A stretch of DNA of 64,000 nt, taken from assembly GCF_009649225.1 (NCBI RefSeq), contig NZ_WJPP01000003.1, positions 248,001 to 312,000 on the forward strand, written 5' to 3'. Shown here piece by piece: positions 41,163 through 49,473 of this stretch. Source of the stretch: Spiribacter salilacus (GTDB lineage Bacteria > Pseudomonadota > Gammaproteobacteria > Nitrococcales > Nitrococcaceae). The first letter of the stretch is position 1. Each line of letters starts with the position of its first letter. Made by a program: the position numbers and the translations under genes. The notes beneath the pieces were generated by a model. That model made no database searches and was not told the origin of the DNA. It saw only the letters and a program-made list of their open reading frames with translations.

Positions 41163-43886
41163 ATGACTGACTCGGCCAAGCCTTTAATTTTAGTAGATGG
41201 TTCGTCCTATCTCTATCGGGCCTATCATGCCCTGCCCCCATTAACCAATGCGACCGGAGAGCCCACGGGGGCGATCTACGGTGTCGTTAGTATGTTGCGC
41301 CGATTACTTGAAGATCACCAATCCGATCGAATTGCAGTGGTTTTCGATGCGCCAGGCCGCACATTTCGTGATGATCTTTATGCCGAATACAAGGCTAATC
41401 GCCCATCGATGCCGAGTGATCTCGCCCAGCAGCGCGAGCCTTTAAAAAAATTAGTAGAAGCGCTGGGATTCCCACTGATTGAAATCACCGGTGTAGAGGC
41501 AGATGACGTGATCGGTACTTTGGCTGTCCAAGCTACCCAAGCGGATATGCCTGTCATCATTTCCACGGGTGATAAGGATATGGCTCAGCTCGTCGGGCCT
41601 TTTGTCACCTTGTTGAATACGATGTCGAATACGCGACTTGATCGCGAGGGCGTGATTGCCAAGTTTGGTGTACCGCCGGAGCGAATAATCGACTACCTCG
41701 CGTTGGTGGGCGATACGTCTGACAATATTCCTGGGGTGCCAAAGGTTGGCCCTAAAACCGCCGCTAAGTGGCTGAATGAATATGGTTCATTGGACGGCAT
41801 CAAGCAAAATGCCGCCGCTATTGGCGGCAAAGTCGGCGAAAACCTTCGATCCCACATTGATGAGCTTGACCTCTCGCGTGAGCTTGCCACCATCCACTGT
41901 TCGCTGGATCTGCCTTTACAGCCGAACGAGCTGATTCTGCGCAACCCGGACACCCACACTCTCATCGACCTCTACCAGCACCTTGGTTTTAACAGCTGGC
42001 TGCGCGAGCTGCGCAATAGTGAGGGGCATAACGCAGACACCCACAATTCCGCGGGCGATACACCGACTACGCAACGTGGTGATTACACCTGTATCCAAAC
42101 AGAGGCGGAGCTGGAGGAGTGGATACAGCGATTGGAGGCTGCGGAATACTTTGCTTTTGATTTAGAAACAGACAGTTTGAATTACATGGATGCAAAGATT
42201 GTGGGTGTCTCGTTTGCAGTCAATCCCGGCGAAGCCGCCTACCTTCCGCTTGCACATCGCGGTCCGGATCAACCTGATCAACTCGATCGAGAAACAACGC
42301 TTGAGCGCTTAAGACCGCTACTCGAAGATCCCAACCAAAAGAAGGTCGGGCAAAATCTGAAATACGATATGAGTGTCTTGGCTAACCACACCATCAGCCT
42401 TCGGGGTGTTGCCCATGACACGATGCTGGCTTCGTACTGCTTAGACTCGACGGCAAGCCGCCATGACATGAATTCGCTGGCTAATAAATATCTAAATTAT
42501 CAGCCAATAAGCTACGAAGACGTAGCTGGCAAGGGTGCTAAGCAAATTACATTCGATCAGGTTGCTTTGCCCCAAGCAGTGGAATATGCCGCGGAAGACG
42601 CCGACATCACTTTAAGGCTTCATGAGCACTTATGGCCCCGGCTGCAGTCCGAGCCCCAGCCCTGCAAGGTTTACCAGGAAATCGAGATCCCATTACTACC
42701 GGTCCTCTCACGCATAGAGCGCATCGGCGTTCGTGTAGACCCGGAACTATTGGGTGTCCAAAGTCGCGAGCTTGCAGAAAGAATGCAGGAGATCGAGCAA
42801 GCGGCTCACGATATGGCTGGTGGGCCATTTAATTTGGGCTCGCCCAAGCAAATCCAAGAAATTCTGTATGAGCGACAAGGCTTGCCAGTCCTATCCAAGA
42901 CACCCAAAGGAGCCCCTTCCACGGCCGAATCCGTTTTAGAAGAACTGGCAGCGCAAGGTCATGATTTACCTCGGCTAATTCTTGATTACCGAAGCGTCTC
43001 CAAGCTGCGTTCTACTTATACCGAGAAGCTGCCTACCCTGATTAACCCAAAAACAGGACGGGTACACACCTCCTATCACCAGGCCGTCGCCGCTACGGGG
43101 CGCTTATCATCTTCCGACCCAAACCTTCAGAACATCCCCATTCGAAGTGCTGAGGGTCGACGGATACGGCGTGCATTCATCCCAAACGATGGGTGTCTGC
43201 TATTAGCCGCCGATTACTCGCAGGTCGAACTGCGCATCATGGCGCATCTTTCTGGCGATGAGAGTCTGAAAAGCGCTTTTGCGCAAAACCAAGACATCCA
43301 TGCCGCCACTGCCGCAGAAGTTTTCGGTAGCACACCAGATGCCGTTACGGCTGATCAGCGTCGCGCTGCTAAGGCAATTAATTTTGGGCTGATTTATGGA
43401 ATGTCGGCCTGGGGTCTGGCCCGACAATTGGGAATTGAGCGTGGCGAGGCTCAAGCCTATGTAGATCGGTATTTTGAGCGTTATCCCGGTGTCAAAGATT
43501 TTATGGAAAAAACCCGAAAATTAGCGCATGAACAAGGGTTTGTAGAGACGGTTTATGGTCGGCGGTTGTATCTGCCCGAGATTCATAGCCGTAATAACCA
43601 GCGGCGGCAATACGCAGAGCGGACAGCCATCAATGCGCCGATGCAGGGTACCGCGGCCGATATCATCAAGCGCGCGATGATTGCAGTCGATGAGTGGATT
43701 CGAACGGAATCACCAGAAACTCGTATGGTCATGCAGGTGCATGATGAGCTCGTTCTTGAAATCCAAGACACCCACGCATCCGCAGTCGCCGAGCGCATCC
43801 AGACATTTATGACAGACGCGGCAACCCTTGATGTCCCCTTGGAGGTTGAAGTGGGTATGGGGGAGAATTGGGACGCCGCCCATTAA
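41163..43886 (+). CDS. polA: DNA polymerase I
   Basis: A 907-residue three-domain polymerase. The 5'-3' exonuclease covers residues ~1-280 (VDGSSYLYRAYHA, YLALVGDTSDNIPGVPKVGPKTA). The proofreading domain from ~310 keeps FAFDLETDSL, so 3'-5' activity is probably intact. The polymerase domain has DYSQVELRIMAHLSGD, RRAAKAINFGLIYGMSAWGLA and QVHDELVLEI. Four exact repeated words occur: 41949 and 42036 in the linker between the first two domains (PDTHTL, ADTHNS), 42201, and 43767 just after the catalytic QVHDELVLEI. AAGGGGG precedes the ATG. Confidence 0.97.
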   Translation: MTDSAKPLILVDGSSYLYRAYHALPPLTNATGEPTGAIYGVVSMLRRLLEDHQSDRIAVVFDAPGRTFRDDLYAEYKANRPSMPSDLAQQREPLKKLVEALGFPLIEITGVEADDVIGTLAVQATQADMPVIISTGDKDMAQLVGPFVTLLNTMSNTRLDREGVIAKFGVPPERIIDYLALVGDTSDNIPGVPKVGPKTAAKWLNEYGSLDGIKQNAAAIGGKVGENLRSHIDELDLSRELATIHCSLDLPLQPNELILRNPDTHTLIDLYQHLGFNSWLRELRNSEGHNADTHNSAGDTPTTQRGDYTCIQTEAELEEWIQRLEAAEYFAFDLETDSLNYMDAKIVGVSFAVNPGEAAYLPLAHRGPDQPDQLDRETTLERLRPLLEDPNQKKVGQNLKYDMSVLANHTISLRGVAHDTMLASYCLDSTASRHDMNSLANKYLNYQPISYEDVAGKGAKQITFDQVALPQAVEYAAEDADITLRLHEHLWPRLQSEPQPCKVYQEIEIPLLPVLSRIERIGVRVDPELLGVQSRELAERMQEIEQAAHDMAGGPFNLGSPKQIQEILYERQGLPVLSKTPKGAPSTAESVLEELAAQGHDLPRLILDYRSVSKLRSTYTEKLPTLINPKTGRVHTSYHQAVAATGRLSSSDPNLQNIPIRSAEGRRIRRAFIPNDGCLLLAADYSQVELRIMAHLSGDESLKSAFAQNQDIHAATAAEVFGSTPDAVTADQRRAAKAINFGLIYGMSAWGLARQLGIERGEAQAYVDRYFERYPGVKDFMEKTRKLAHEQGFVETVYGRRLYLPEIHSRNNQRRQYAERTAINAPMQGTAADIIKRAMIAVDEWIRTESPETRMVMQVHDELVLEIQDTHASAVAERIQTFMTDAATLDVPLEVEVGMGENWDAAH

Positions 43887-43935
43887 GATTCCGCGCATCA
43901 AGCCTCCGCTCACTAAAAATTATACGAAAAGGGGT

Positions 43936-43964
43936 GAACTCTTTTGTCTTTAGTGTTGTCATAG
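43936..43964 (+). promoter_or_regulatory. SigmaE/AlgU-like promoter of the candidate sRNA
   Basis: TGAACTC (43935-43941) and GTCATAG (43958-43964) resemble the extracytoplasmic-stress sigma elements GGAACTT and GTCTAA, with 16 bases between the heptamers. Transcription would start near 43970, at the base of the first hairpin. The match is not perfect; no sigma70 promoter with good spacing was found here. Confidence 0.5.
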
Positions 43965-43969
43965 TAAGT

Positions 43970-44092
43970 GCGCCAATGCCCGGCGCGGCCCGCTATTCCC
44001 TCCCTTTCTAGCGGGCCAATGGGTTCGGCCCTGCCCCCAAGGCCGAATCTAGCTCCCTGGGTAGCCGACCCCAAGGCTGCCCAGGGTTTTTT
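43970..44092 (+). ncRNA. Candidate small RNA at the Spot 42 / ErsA locus (polA-engB)
   Basis: About 123 bases with strong predicted structure. Stem-loops: GCGCC/GGCGC (43970-43974, 43982-43986); GGCCCGCTA/TAGCGGGCC (43987-43995, 44009-44017) with a 13-base C/U-rich loop that includes CCCUCCC; TTCGGCC/GGCCGAA (44024-44030, 44041-44047); and a terminator hairpin. The polA-engB gap encodes Spot 42 in enterics and ErsA in Pseudomonas, and ErsA depends on AlgU, which fits the promoter seen. The C/U loop could pair with Shine-Dalgarno regions. The location and structure are observed; transcription and function are inferred. Confidence 0.65.
44055..44092 (+). terminator. Intrinsic terminator of the candidate sRNA
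   Basis: A 12-pair stem (44055-44066 with 44075-44086, one T-G wobble; CCCTGGG and CCCAGGG outer arms), an 8-base loop and a run of six T at 44087-44092. It is the clearest rho-independent terminator in the window. Confidence 0.9.
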
Positions 44093-44106
44093 ATTTCTTA
44101 CGCCTC

Positions 44107-44150
44107 GATTATCCCAACCGATTATCCCAACCGATTATTCCAACCAAACG
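44107..44150. repeat. 13-bp tandem repeats spanning the engB stop codon
   Basis: Three consecutive units related to ATTATCCCAACCG (the third has TT for TC) lie across the engB 3' end. The most upstream unit in engB encodes the final Trp-Leu-Glu and the stop, and the others are untranslated copies. Confidence 0.85.
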
Positions 44151-44743
44151 TCTAATTGTTGGCGCGCCGCATCAATCCCATCTCCATTGGCGGCCGAGAA
44201 AAGCTGTATCGACGCCTTGTTACAAATTTTACTCACGGCGGGGCGAACGTGTTGTAGCACGTTGCCGGCAGGTCCGCGTCGCAGCTTATCTGCTTTGCTC
44301 AAAAGAACATGGACACCCAAGTCTGCCGCCGCACACCACTCCAGCATTTGTTGATCGAGCGGCCCCAGCGGATGCCGGACATCCATAATTAAAACCAAAC
44401 CCTGCAAAGACTGACGCGACTCTAAATACTGCGGTAGAACTTTTTGCCAATGCGCTCGCAAGCTGGCGGGGGCCTTTGCGTAACCATATCCTGGCAAATC
44501 GATGAGGCGTCTATCCGAGACACCCACGTTCTCCGGCAGAGGAAAAACATTAATTTGCTGGGTGCGGCCGGGCGTTTTGCTGACGCGGGCGAGCTGGCGT
44601 TGGCCGGTGATGCAGTTGAGCGCGCTGGATTTGCCGGCGTTGGAGCGACCGGCAAAGGCAACCTCGCGGCCCGTGTCTGGCGGAAGCTGCTCAATTTCAG
44701 CTGCAGAAAGCAAAAACTGGGCTTGGCGATAGTCAATGGACAA
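44135..44743 (-). CDS. engB: Ribosome biogenesis GTP-binding protein EngB (YihA/YsxC)
   Basis: About 202 residues. The G domain has G1 GRSNAGKSSALN, SKTPGRTQQINVFPL (G2), DLPGYGYAKAP (G3) and LSKADKLRRG (G4). The frame is open to an ATG at 44794, but a TTG at 44743 has a GAGGAT ribosome binding site and yields an N-terminus (SIDYRQAQFLLSAAEI) that aligns with E. coli EngB. The longer start would overlap the cytochrome c4 promoter. One repeated word at 44519 encodes NVGVSDR just before the G3 motif. Confidence 0.92.
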   Translation of the reverse strand: MSIDYRQAQFLLSAAEIEQLPPDTGREVAFAGRSNAGKSSALNCITGQRQLARVSKTPGRTQQINVFPLPENVGVSDRRLIDLPGYGYAKAPASLRAHWQKVLPQYLESRQSLQGLVLIMDVRHPLGPLDQQMLEWCAAADLGVHVLLSKADKLRRGPAGNVLQHVRPAVSKICNKASIQLFSAANGDGIDAARQQLDVWLE

Positions 44744-44774
44744 AGTGTTATCCTCTAGAAGTTCGTTAAGTCGA

Positions 44775-44803
44775 TTGACCCCCGGCGGGCCCATTGGTAT
44801 AAA
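44775..44803 (+). promoter_or_regulatory. Sigma70-type promoter of the cytochrome c4 gene
   Basis: TTGACC (44775-44780) and TATAAA (44798-44803) are separated by exactly 17 bases. It lies 34 bases before the cytochrome c4 ATG and divergent from engB. It may serve the whole c4-resB-ccsA-dsbA set. Confidence 0.75.
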
Positions 44804-44836
44804 TTCCAGCGATTGTACTCGAGAGTAAAGACCATC

Positions 44837-45478
44837 ATGACCTTCAAGCCGCTGATTGCGCTCATCGCCCTTCTGTTAACCGCAGGCCCTGTGGCTGCGC
44901 AGCTCGAAAACGCAGACCCTACGCGTGGTGAACAGGCTGCCGCCACCTGTATTGCCTGTCATGGCCCTGTTGGCAATAGTTCCAATGACGAATGGCCAAA
45001 CCTGGCTGGGCAACATGCCGACTATATCTACGAGCAGCTTACCTTCTATAAAAGCGGGGAGCGCAACAATGCGCTAATGCTAGGGCAAGCCGCTGGATTA
45101 GATGAGCAAACAATGGCGGATCTTGCCGTTTACTATGCAGGCCTTGAGCCGGAAGTGGGCGAGGCAAACGAAGAACTGGTCGAATTGGGCCGTAATATCT
45201 ACATGGGTGGCATTACCGAGCGGGGCGTGCCGGCTTGCGTTGCCTGCCATGGCCCCGGAGGATCCGGCATCCCTGGTAGCGGTTACCCGCGGTTGAGCGG
45301 TCAAAAAGTGACCTACACGATGGATCAGTTGATGCTTTATCGCAGTGGAGAGCGCGCTGGCTATGGGCAAGCGTCTGTCATGGCGGAAATCGCGGCAGAG
45401 TTGTCTGATGAAGAAATCCAAGCGCTTGCCAGTTATTTACGAGGCTTGTATCCGCGCGACCTAGCCGGCGCGGAGTAA
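44837..45478 (+). CDS. Dihaem cytochrome c4
   Basis: About 213 residues from the ATG at 44837. A signal peptide (FKPLIALIALLLTAGPVAAQ) directs export. There are two c-type haem sites, CIACHGPVGNSS near residue 41 and CVACHGPGGSGIPG near 137, in two similar halves, each with a later Met ligand candidate (NALMLGQAAGL and ASVMAEIA). Cytochrome c4 carries electrons in the periplasm to terminal oxidases. The position next to engB and upstream of dsbA matches Pseudomonas; here the maturation genes resB-ccsA lie directly downstream. Confidence 0.93.
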   Translation: MTFKPLIALIALLLTAGPVAAQLENADPTRGEQAAATCIACHGPVGNSSNDEWPNLAGQHADYIYEQLTFYKSGERNNALMLGQAAGLDEQTMADLAVYYAGLEPEVGEANEELVELGRNIYMGGITERGVPACVACHGPGGSGIPGSGYPRLSGQKVTYTMDQLMLYRSGERAGYGQASVMAEIAAELSDEEIQALASYLRGLYPRDLAGAE

Positions 45479-45569
45479 GCGCCGGTTGATGTAGGCCAAG
45501 AATTTTTCGGATTTGCTGTGGTCAACTATGGTGAATTCAGTAATCAAGTAACCTAACTGGCCGCCACTC

Positions 45570-47633
45570 ATGGTTCAGACCGCAGCGTCGATCACAGCTA
45601 AAGCACAGAGCCGTCGTAAAAAACGGCTTAGTGCGATTTGGTTGCAGTTCCTTGGCTCGATGAATTTGGCCATTAGCCTGTTGGTCGTCGTCGCGATTGC
45701 CTCGGTCATCGGCACCGTGCTGCCACAGAACCAGCCGTACATTGACTACCTCGTTCAATTTGGGCCGTTTTGGTTTGAAGTTTTCCGCCTGCTCAATCTC
45801 TACGATGTGTATTCGGCGGCGTGGTTTCTTTTTATTCTCGGGTTTCTGATTCTCTCTACGGGCGTTTGTGTATCACGGCACATGCCGGCAATGTGGCGAG
45901 AAGTCACGCGCTATCGTACCCACGTTCGAGAGCAGTCGTTGCTAGCCTTAAGTCAGCACCAGCGTTGGCAAGCTCAGGCAGATACCGACACGGCAGCAGC
46001 CGTTGCGATGGGCGCATTACAGGGTCATGGCTATCGGGTTCGCACCGAGCAGCGCGGCGATAGCCTCATTATTGGTGGGATGCAGGGGCGCTCGATGCGT
46101 TTGGGCTACATCCTCACCCATGTGGCAGTTGTTGTGATTGCGATCGGTGGGCTGGTAGATGGCAATTTGCCACTCAAGCTAATGGAAATGCGGGGCGATG
46201 TCCGCATTGAACGTGAAAACCTGCCGCTGTCTCGGGTGCCAAGCGAAAGCTGGATAGCCCCAGAAACAGGCGCTTTCCAAGGCAGTGTCAACATTCCTGA
46301 AGGGTCTAATAGCGGCGTGGTGTTTTTGCAGCTGCGCGATGGGTATTTGGTCCAAGAGCTGCCCTTTGAGATTTTTGTTGAGCAATTTCGCATCGAGCAT
46401 TACCCCAACGGTATGCCGAGCTCCTACGAAAGCGACCTTGTGCTCCATGATCCAGAGCTAGATGAGCCCATCCGTCAGACGATTTCTGTTAATCATCCGC
46501 TGACGCATCGCGGCCACACGATTTATCAAGCCAGCTTTGGCGATGGTGGTACGCGCATGGAAATCACCGGCCGTCTGCTTGATGGGACAGGCACTGAGGT
46601 GCCCATCACCGGGCGTATTTTCGAGGACTTGCAGCTTGAACTGGGTGCGGTTGAACGCACGCTCGAGCTCGACGATTTTCAATTGTTAAACATTCAGCCA
46701 GACGCACGCGCAGTCACCCGAACCGGTGCACGCAACGAATTTATGAACAGTGGCCCGTCGTTCAACTACACATTGCGTGACGAGGCCGGCCAAGCGCGCT
46801 ATTACCACACCTACATGGCGCCCGTCCGGGTAGAAGACCAGTGGTATTACCTGCACGGCATGCGCCTAGATCAGGGCGAGCCGTTTCGGTATTTACACAT
46901 CCCGGTTGATGATCGCTCATCGATGGACTTTTTTATGGAGTTTCATCAGGCCTTACACGATCGCAATCGGGTTGATGCGGCCTCGCAGCGGGCGGCAGAT
47001 ACCTTGCTAACGCAAATGGGCGTCGCTAATCCACAGCTTGTGAGCCAAGTAGCGCGCACCGCTGATGAGATGATCCGCTACCTCTTAAATGGCGGATTTG
47101 GTGCGGTTGAGGCGCACTTAGAGTCGCGCGTCGAGGGGGCGGCGAATGCGCCGATGTTGCGCGAGTTCTCACAAGCGGTTCTGCAGCGGACACTATTTGA
47201 GATTTACCTTGAGATGCTGGCCGATCGTCGTGGCGTTACACCGGCCTCTTTGCAAATCGAAGATACAGACCGGCGCTTTTTTGAAGATGCGATGAACGCG
47301 GTGTCTGGTGTGGCCGAGTACGGGGCGCCTCTTATTCTGCAGCTCGATCATTTTGAATACCGACAGGCAACCGGCCTAATGATTACCCGCTCGCCCGGTA
47401 AAGGCATTGTGTACACCGGCTCGGCCCTGTTAATTATTGGAATTTTCCTGTTGTTTTACGTGTCACATCGTCGCGTTTGGGCCATGATTACTCCCAAGGC
47501 AGATGGGACAACAGACGTTTTGATGGGTGGCGTCAATCAGCGTCGCCCCGAGCAGTTTGAAGAAGAATTTGCATCACTCACACGGTCGGTAGATCAACAT
47601 CTTGGCCCCGTGAGTCAAACGAGTAAGGATTAG
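45570..47633 (+). CDS. resB: System II cytochrome c biogenesis protein ResB/Ccs1
   Basis: A 687-residue membrane protein of the ResB (Ccs1) family which, with CcsA, transports and attaches haem to apocytochromes c. Membrane segments lie near residues 30-52 (GSMNLAISLLVVVAIASVIGT), 80-105, 170-190 and 610-635, with a large periplasmic domain between the last two. GSMNLAI and TVLPQNQP near the N-terminus are typical. It is 4 bases upstream of ccsA. No repeated-word copies. Confidence 0.92.
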   Translation: MVQTAASITAKAQSRRKKRLSAIWLQFLGSMNLAISLLVVVAIASVIGTVLPQNQPYIDYLVQFGPFWFEVFRLLNLYDVYSAAWFLFILGFLILSTGVCVSRHMPAMWREVTRYRTHVREQSLLALSQHQRWQAQADTDTAAAVAMGALQGHGYRVRTEQRGDSLIIGGMQGRSMRLGYILTHVAVVVIAIGGLVDGNLPLKLMEMRGDVRIERENLPLSRVPSESWIAPETGAFQGSVNIPEGSNSGVVFLQLRDGYLVQELPFEIFVEQFRIEHYPNGMPSSYESDLVLHDPELDEPIRQTISVNHPLTHRGHTIYQASFGDGGTRMEITGRLLDGTGTEVPITGRIFEDLQLELGAVERTLELDDFQLLNIQPDARAVTRTGARNEFMNSGPSFNYTLRDEAGQARYYHTYMAPVRVEDQWYYLHGMRLDQGEPFRYLHIPVDDRSSMDFFMEFHQALHDRNRVDAASQRAADTLLTQMGVANPQLVSQVARTADEMIRYLLNGGFGAVEAHLESRVEGAANAPMLREFSQAVLQRTLFEIYLEMLADRRGVTPASLQIEDTDRRFFEDAMNAVSGVAEYGAPLILQLDHFEYRQATGLMITRSPGKGIVYTGSALLIIGIFLLFYVSHRRVWAMITPKADGTTDVLMGGVNQRRPEQFEEEFASLTRSVDQHLGPVSQTSKD

Positions 47634-47637
47634 CATC

Positions 47638-48804
47638 ATGGCAGTTTCTCGCGATCAAATTATCCGCGATATGCGGCAGCCGTCTTACCTTCAGCGCCTG
47701 AGTTGGAAGGACTGGTTATGGGCAGCCATCATGGTTGTCGCCACGGTGCTGACTTTGACGGTGTTGTGGGATGCGATGAATTACTACGAAGTCGGCATCA
47801 CAATCATGACCGGGATAACGATGATGTGGATGGGTTGGTACTGGACCGCCTCAAAGATATACATGAGTGCCGTCTGCCTAGTCAGCCTTTTTGCTATTTC
47901 GCGGTATCCCGAGCTGGCGGCGGCCGAAGCGGATTTTTTCCTGCGCTATTTAGGATCGAGCCAGTCGGCGATTATGTGGATGAGCGCACTCTTTCCTGCC
48001 GCCACCGTGGCCTATGGAGCCGGCCTGCTGACCGGCAATGCGTTTGCCTCCAAAGTGGGCACAGCAATGACTTGGACGGGGGCGGGCGCAGGTCTGGTTG
48101 GCTTGTTGGTGCGCTGGCATGAAACCCATTTGTACGAGGGTGGCATCGGCTACATCCCGGTAAGCAACCTCTACGAGGTGTTTGTGCTGTTCGCCGTGAT
48201 GACCTCGCTTATTTACCTTTACTACGAAGGCGTGCATCGCACGCGCACGATGGGCTTTTGGGTGCTGCTCATCATTTCTGCGTCGGTCGGCTTTTTGTTG
48301 TGGTATCACTTTGACCGTGGCGCCTATCAAATCGAACCTCTGGTGCCGGCGCTCAATAGCTATTGGATGAAAATCCATGTTCCGACCAATTTCGTCGGCT
48401 ATGGCTGTTTTGCGATTGCCGCTATGCTGGGCGTTGCGTATTTAATCCGAGCTAGAGTGGCAGACGACAGCCCATGGGCCGCGCGCCTGCCCACCCTCAA
48501 GCAAATTGACGATGTCAGCTACCGGGCCATTGCGCTGGGTTTTGCCTTTTTCACCGTCGCAACCGTGCTCGGGGCGTTGTGGGCCGCGGAGGCCTGGGGC
48601 GCTTACTGGTCTTGGGATCCTAAAGAGAGTTGGGCGCTCATTGTATGGCTCAACTACGCGGCATGGTTGCATTTGCGCTTTACCAAAGGCCTGCGTGGCA
48701 AGGTCATGGCCTGGTGGGCCATCGTCGGGCTGTTTGTGACGACGTTCGCCTTCTTAGGGGTCAATATGTTCCTATCCGGCCTCCACTCGTACGGGGAGCT
48801 TTAA
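47638..48804 (+). CDS. ccsA: System II cytochrome c biogenesis protein CcsA
   Basis: A 388-residue protein with about 8-9 membrane helices. The haem-handling WWD motif is WGAYWSWDPKESWALIVWL near residue 322, with further conserved His residues at HETHLYEGG-like and NYAAWLHLR positions. It forms the haem channel and lyase with ResB. Most gammaproteobacteria use the CcmABCDEFGH system instead, so a system II pair here is informative about the lineage. Confidence 0.93.
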   Translation: MAVSRDQIIRDMRQPSYLQRLSWKDWLWAAIMVVATVLTLTVLWDAMNYYEVGITIMTGITMMWMGWYWTASKIYMSAVCLVSLFAISRYPELAAAEADFFLRYLGSSQSAIMWMSALFPAATVAYGAGLLTGNAFASKVGTAMTWTGAGAGLVGLLVRWHETHLYEGGIGYIPVSNLYEVFVLFAVMTSLIYLYYEGVHRTRTMGFWVLLIISASVGFLLWYHFDRGAYQIEPLVPALNSYWMKIHVPTNFVGYGCFAIAAMLGVAYLIRARVADDSPWAARLPTLKQIDDVSYRAIALGFAFFTVATVLGALWAAEAWGAYWSWDPKESWALIVWLNYAAWLHLRFTKGLRGKVMAWWAIVGLFVTTFAFLGVNMFLSGLHSYGEL

Positions 48805-48807
48805 GCA

Positions 48808-49473
48808 ATGAATTTGATACGACGCCGATTGAGCGGTGTTTTTTTTGTAGGTTTTTTTGTGGGTGTCTCGGTAATGGCCCTCTCGGCAATCGCCTTGATA
48901 ACCGCCTCGGCAACCGCCGTTGCCCAAGAGCAGGCCTATCGCACCCTTGACGCCCCATTGATGACGGATGGCGATGGCGTGGAAGTGCGGGAGTTCTTCT
49001 CCTATGCCTGTCCACATTGCGCCGATTTCGAGCCTCAGATTCGGGCATGGACCGAGCGCATGGGTGATCAAATCACCGTTGTGCATACCCCGGTCACCTT
49101 TGGCCGTAATTCTTGGGAAGTTTTGGCGCGGGCGTATTTTGCTGCTGATGCGCTGGGGATCATCCAAGACACCCACACTTTAATGTTCCAAGCCATCCAC
49201 CAGCAGGGCCGTCAGTTTTCTGATGCCGAGGCGGTCGCCGAGTTTTATGCGAGTGTTGCGGATGTCAGCGAGCAGGATGTGGTTGATGCGATGAATTCGT
49301 TCAGCGTCACCTCACAAATTAACCAGGCAAACCGTTTGGTGGGCGAATATGGTGTGCCGGGCACGCCGGCTGTGGCGGTGGCGGGCAAGTATCTGATTGA
49401 TGTGCGCGCCGCGGGAGGGCAAGCCGGTATGCTCGAGGTGGCTGAGTCGCTGGTGAGTCGGGAGAGCGAATGA
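48808..49473 (+). CDS. dsbA: Thiol:disulfide interchange protein DsbA-like
   Basis: A 221-residue periplasmic oxidoreductase with active site CPHC (Cys68 and Cys71) in FFSYACPHCADFEP and the cis-Pro region GVPGTPAVAVAGKY near residue 185. The signal sequence is unusually long (~40 residues). Its hydrophobic core contains the repeated word (48859, encoding FVGVSVM) and is stretched by similar Ala/Ser/Leu codons. A second copy (49168) gives IQDTHTL in the helical domain. It overlaps the next gene by 4 bases. Confidence 0.9.
   Translation: MNLIRRRLSGVFFVGFFVGVSVMALSAIALITASATAVAQEQAYRTLDAPLMTDGDGVEVREFFSYACPHCADFEPQIRAWTERMGDQITVVHTPVTFGRNSWEVLARAYFAADALGIIQDTHTLMFQAIHQQGRQFSDAEAVAEFYASVADVSEQDVVDAMNSFSVTSQINQANRLVGEYGVPGTPAVAVAGKYLIDVRAAGGQAGMLEVAESLVSRESE

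Noticed and set aside
44744-44794. N-terminal extension of engB to the ATG at 44794
   Set aside because: The extra 17 residues have no match to EngB, and the TTG at 44743 has a good GAGGAT site; the extension would also cover the cytochrome c4 promoter.
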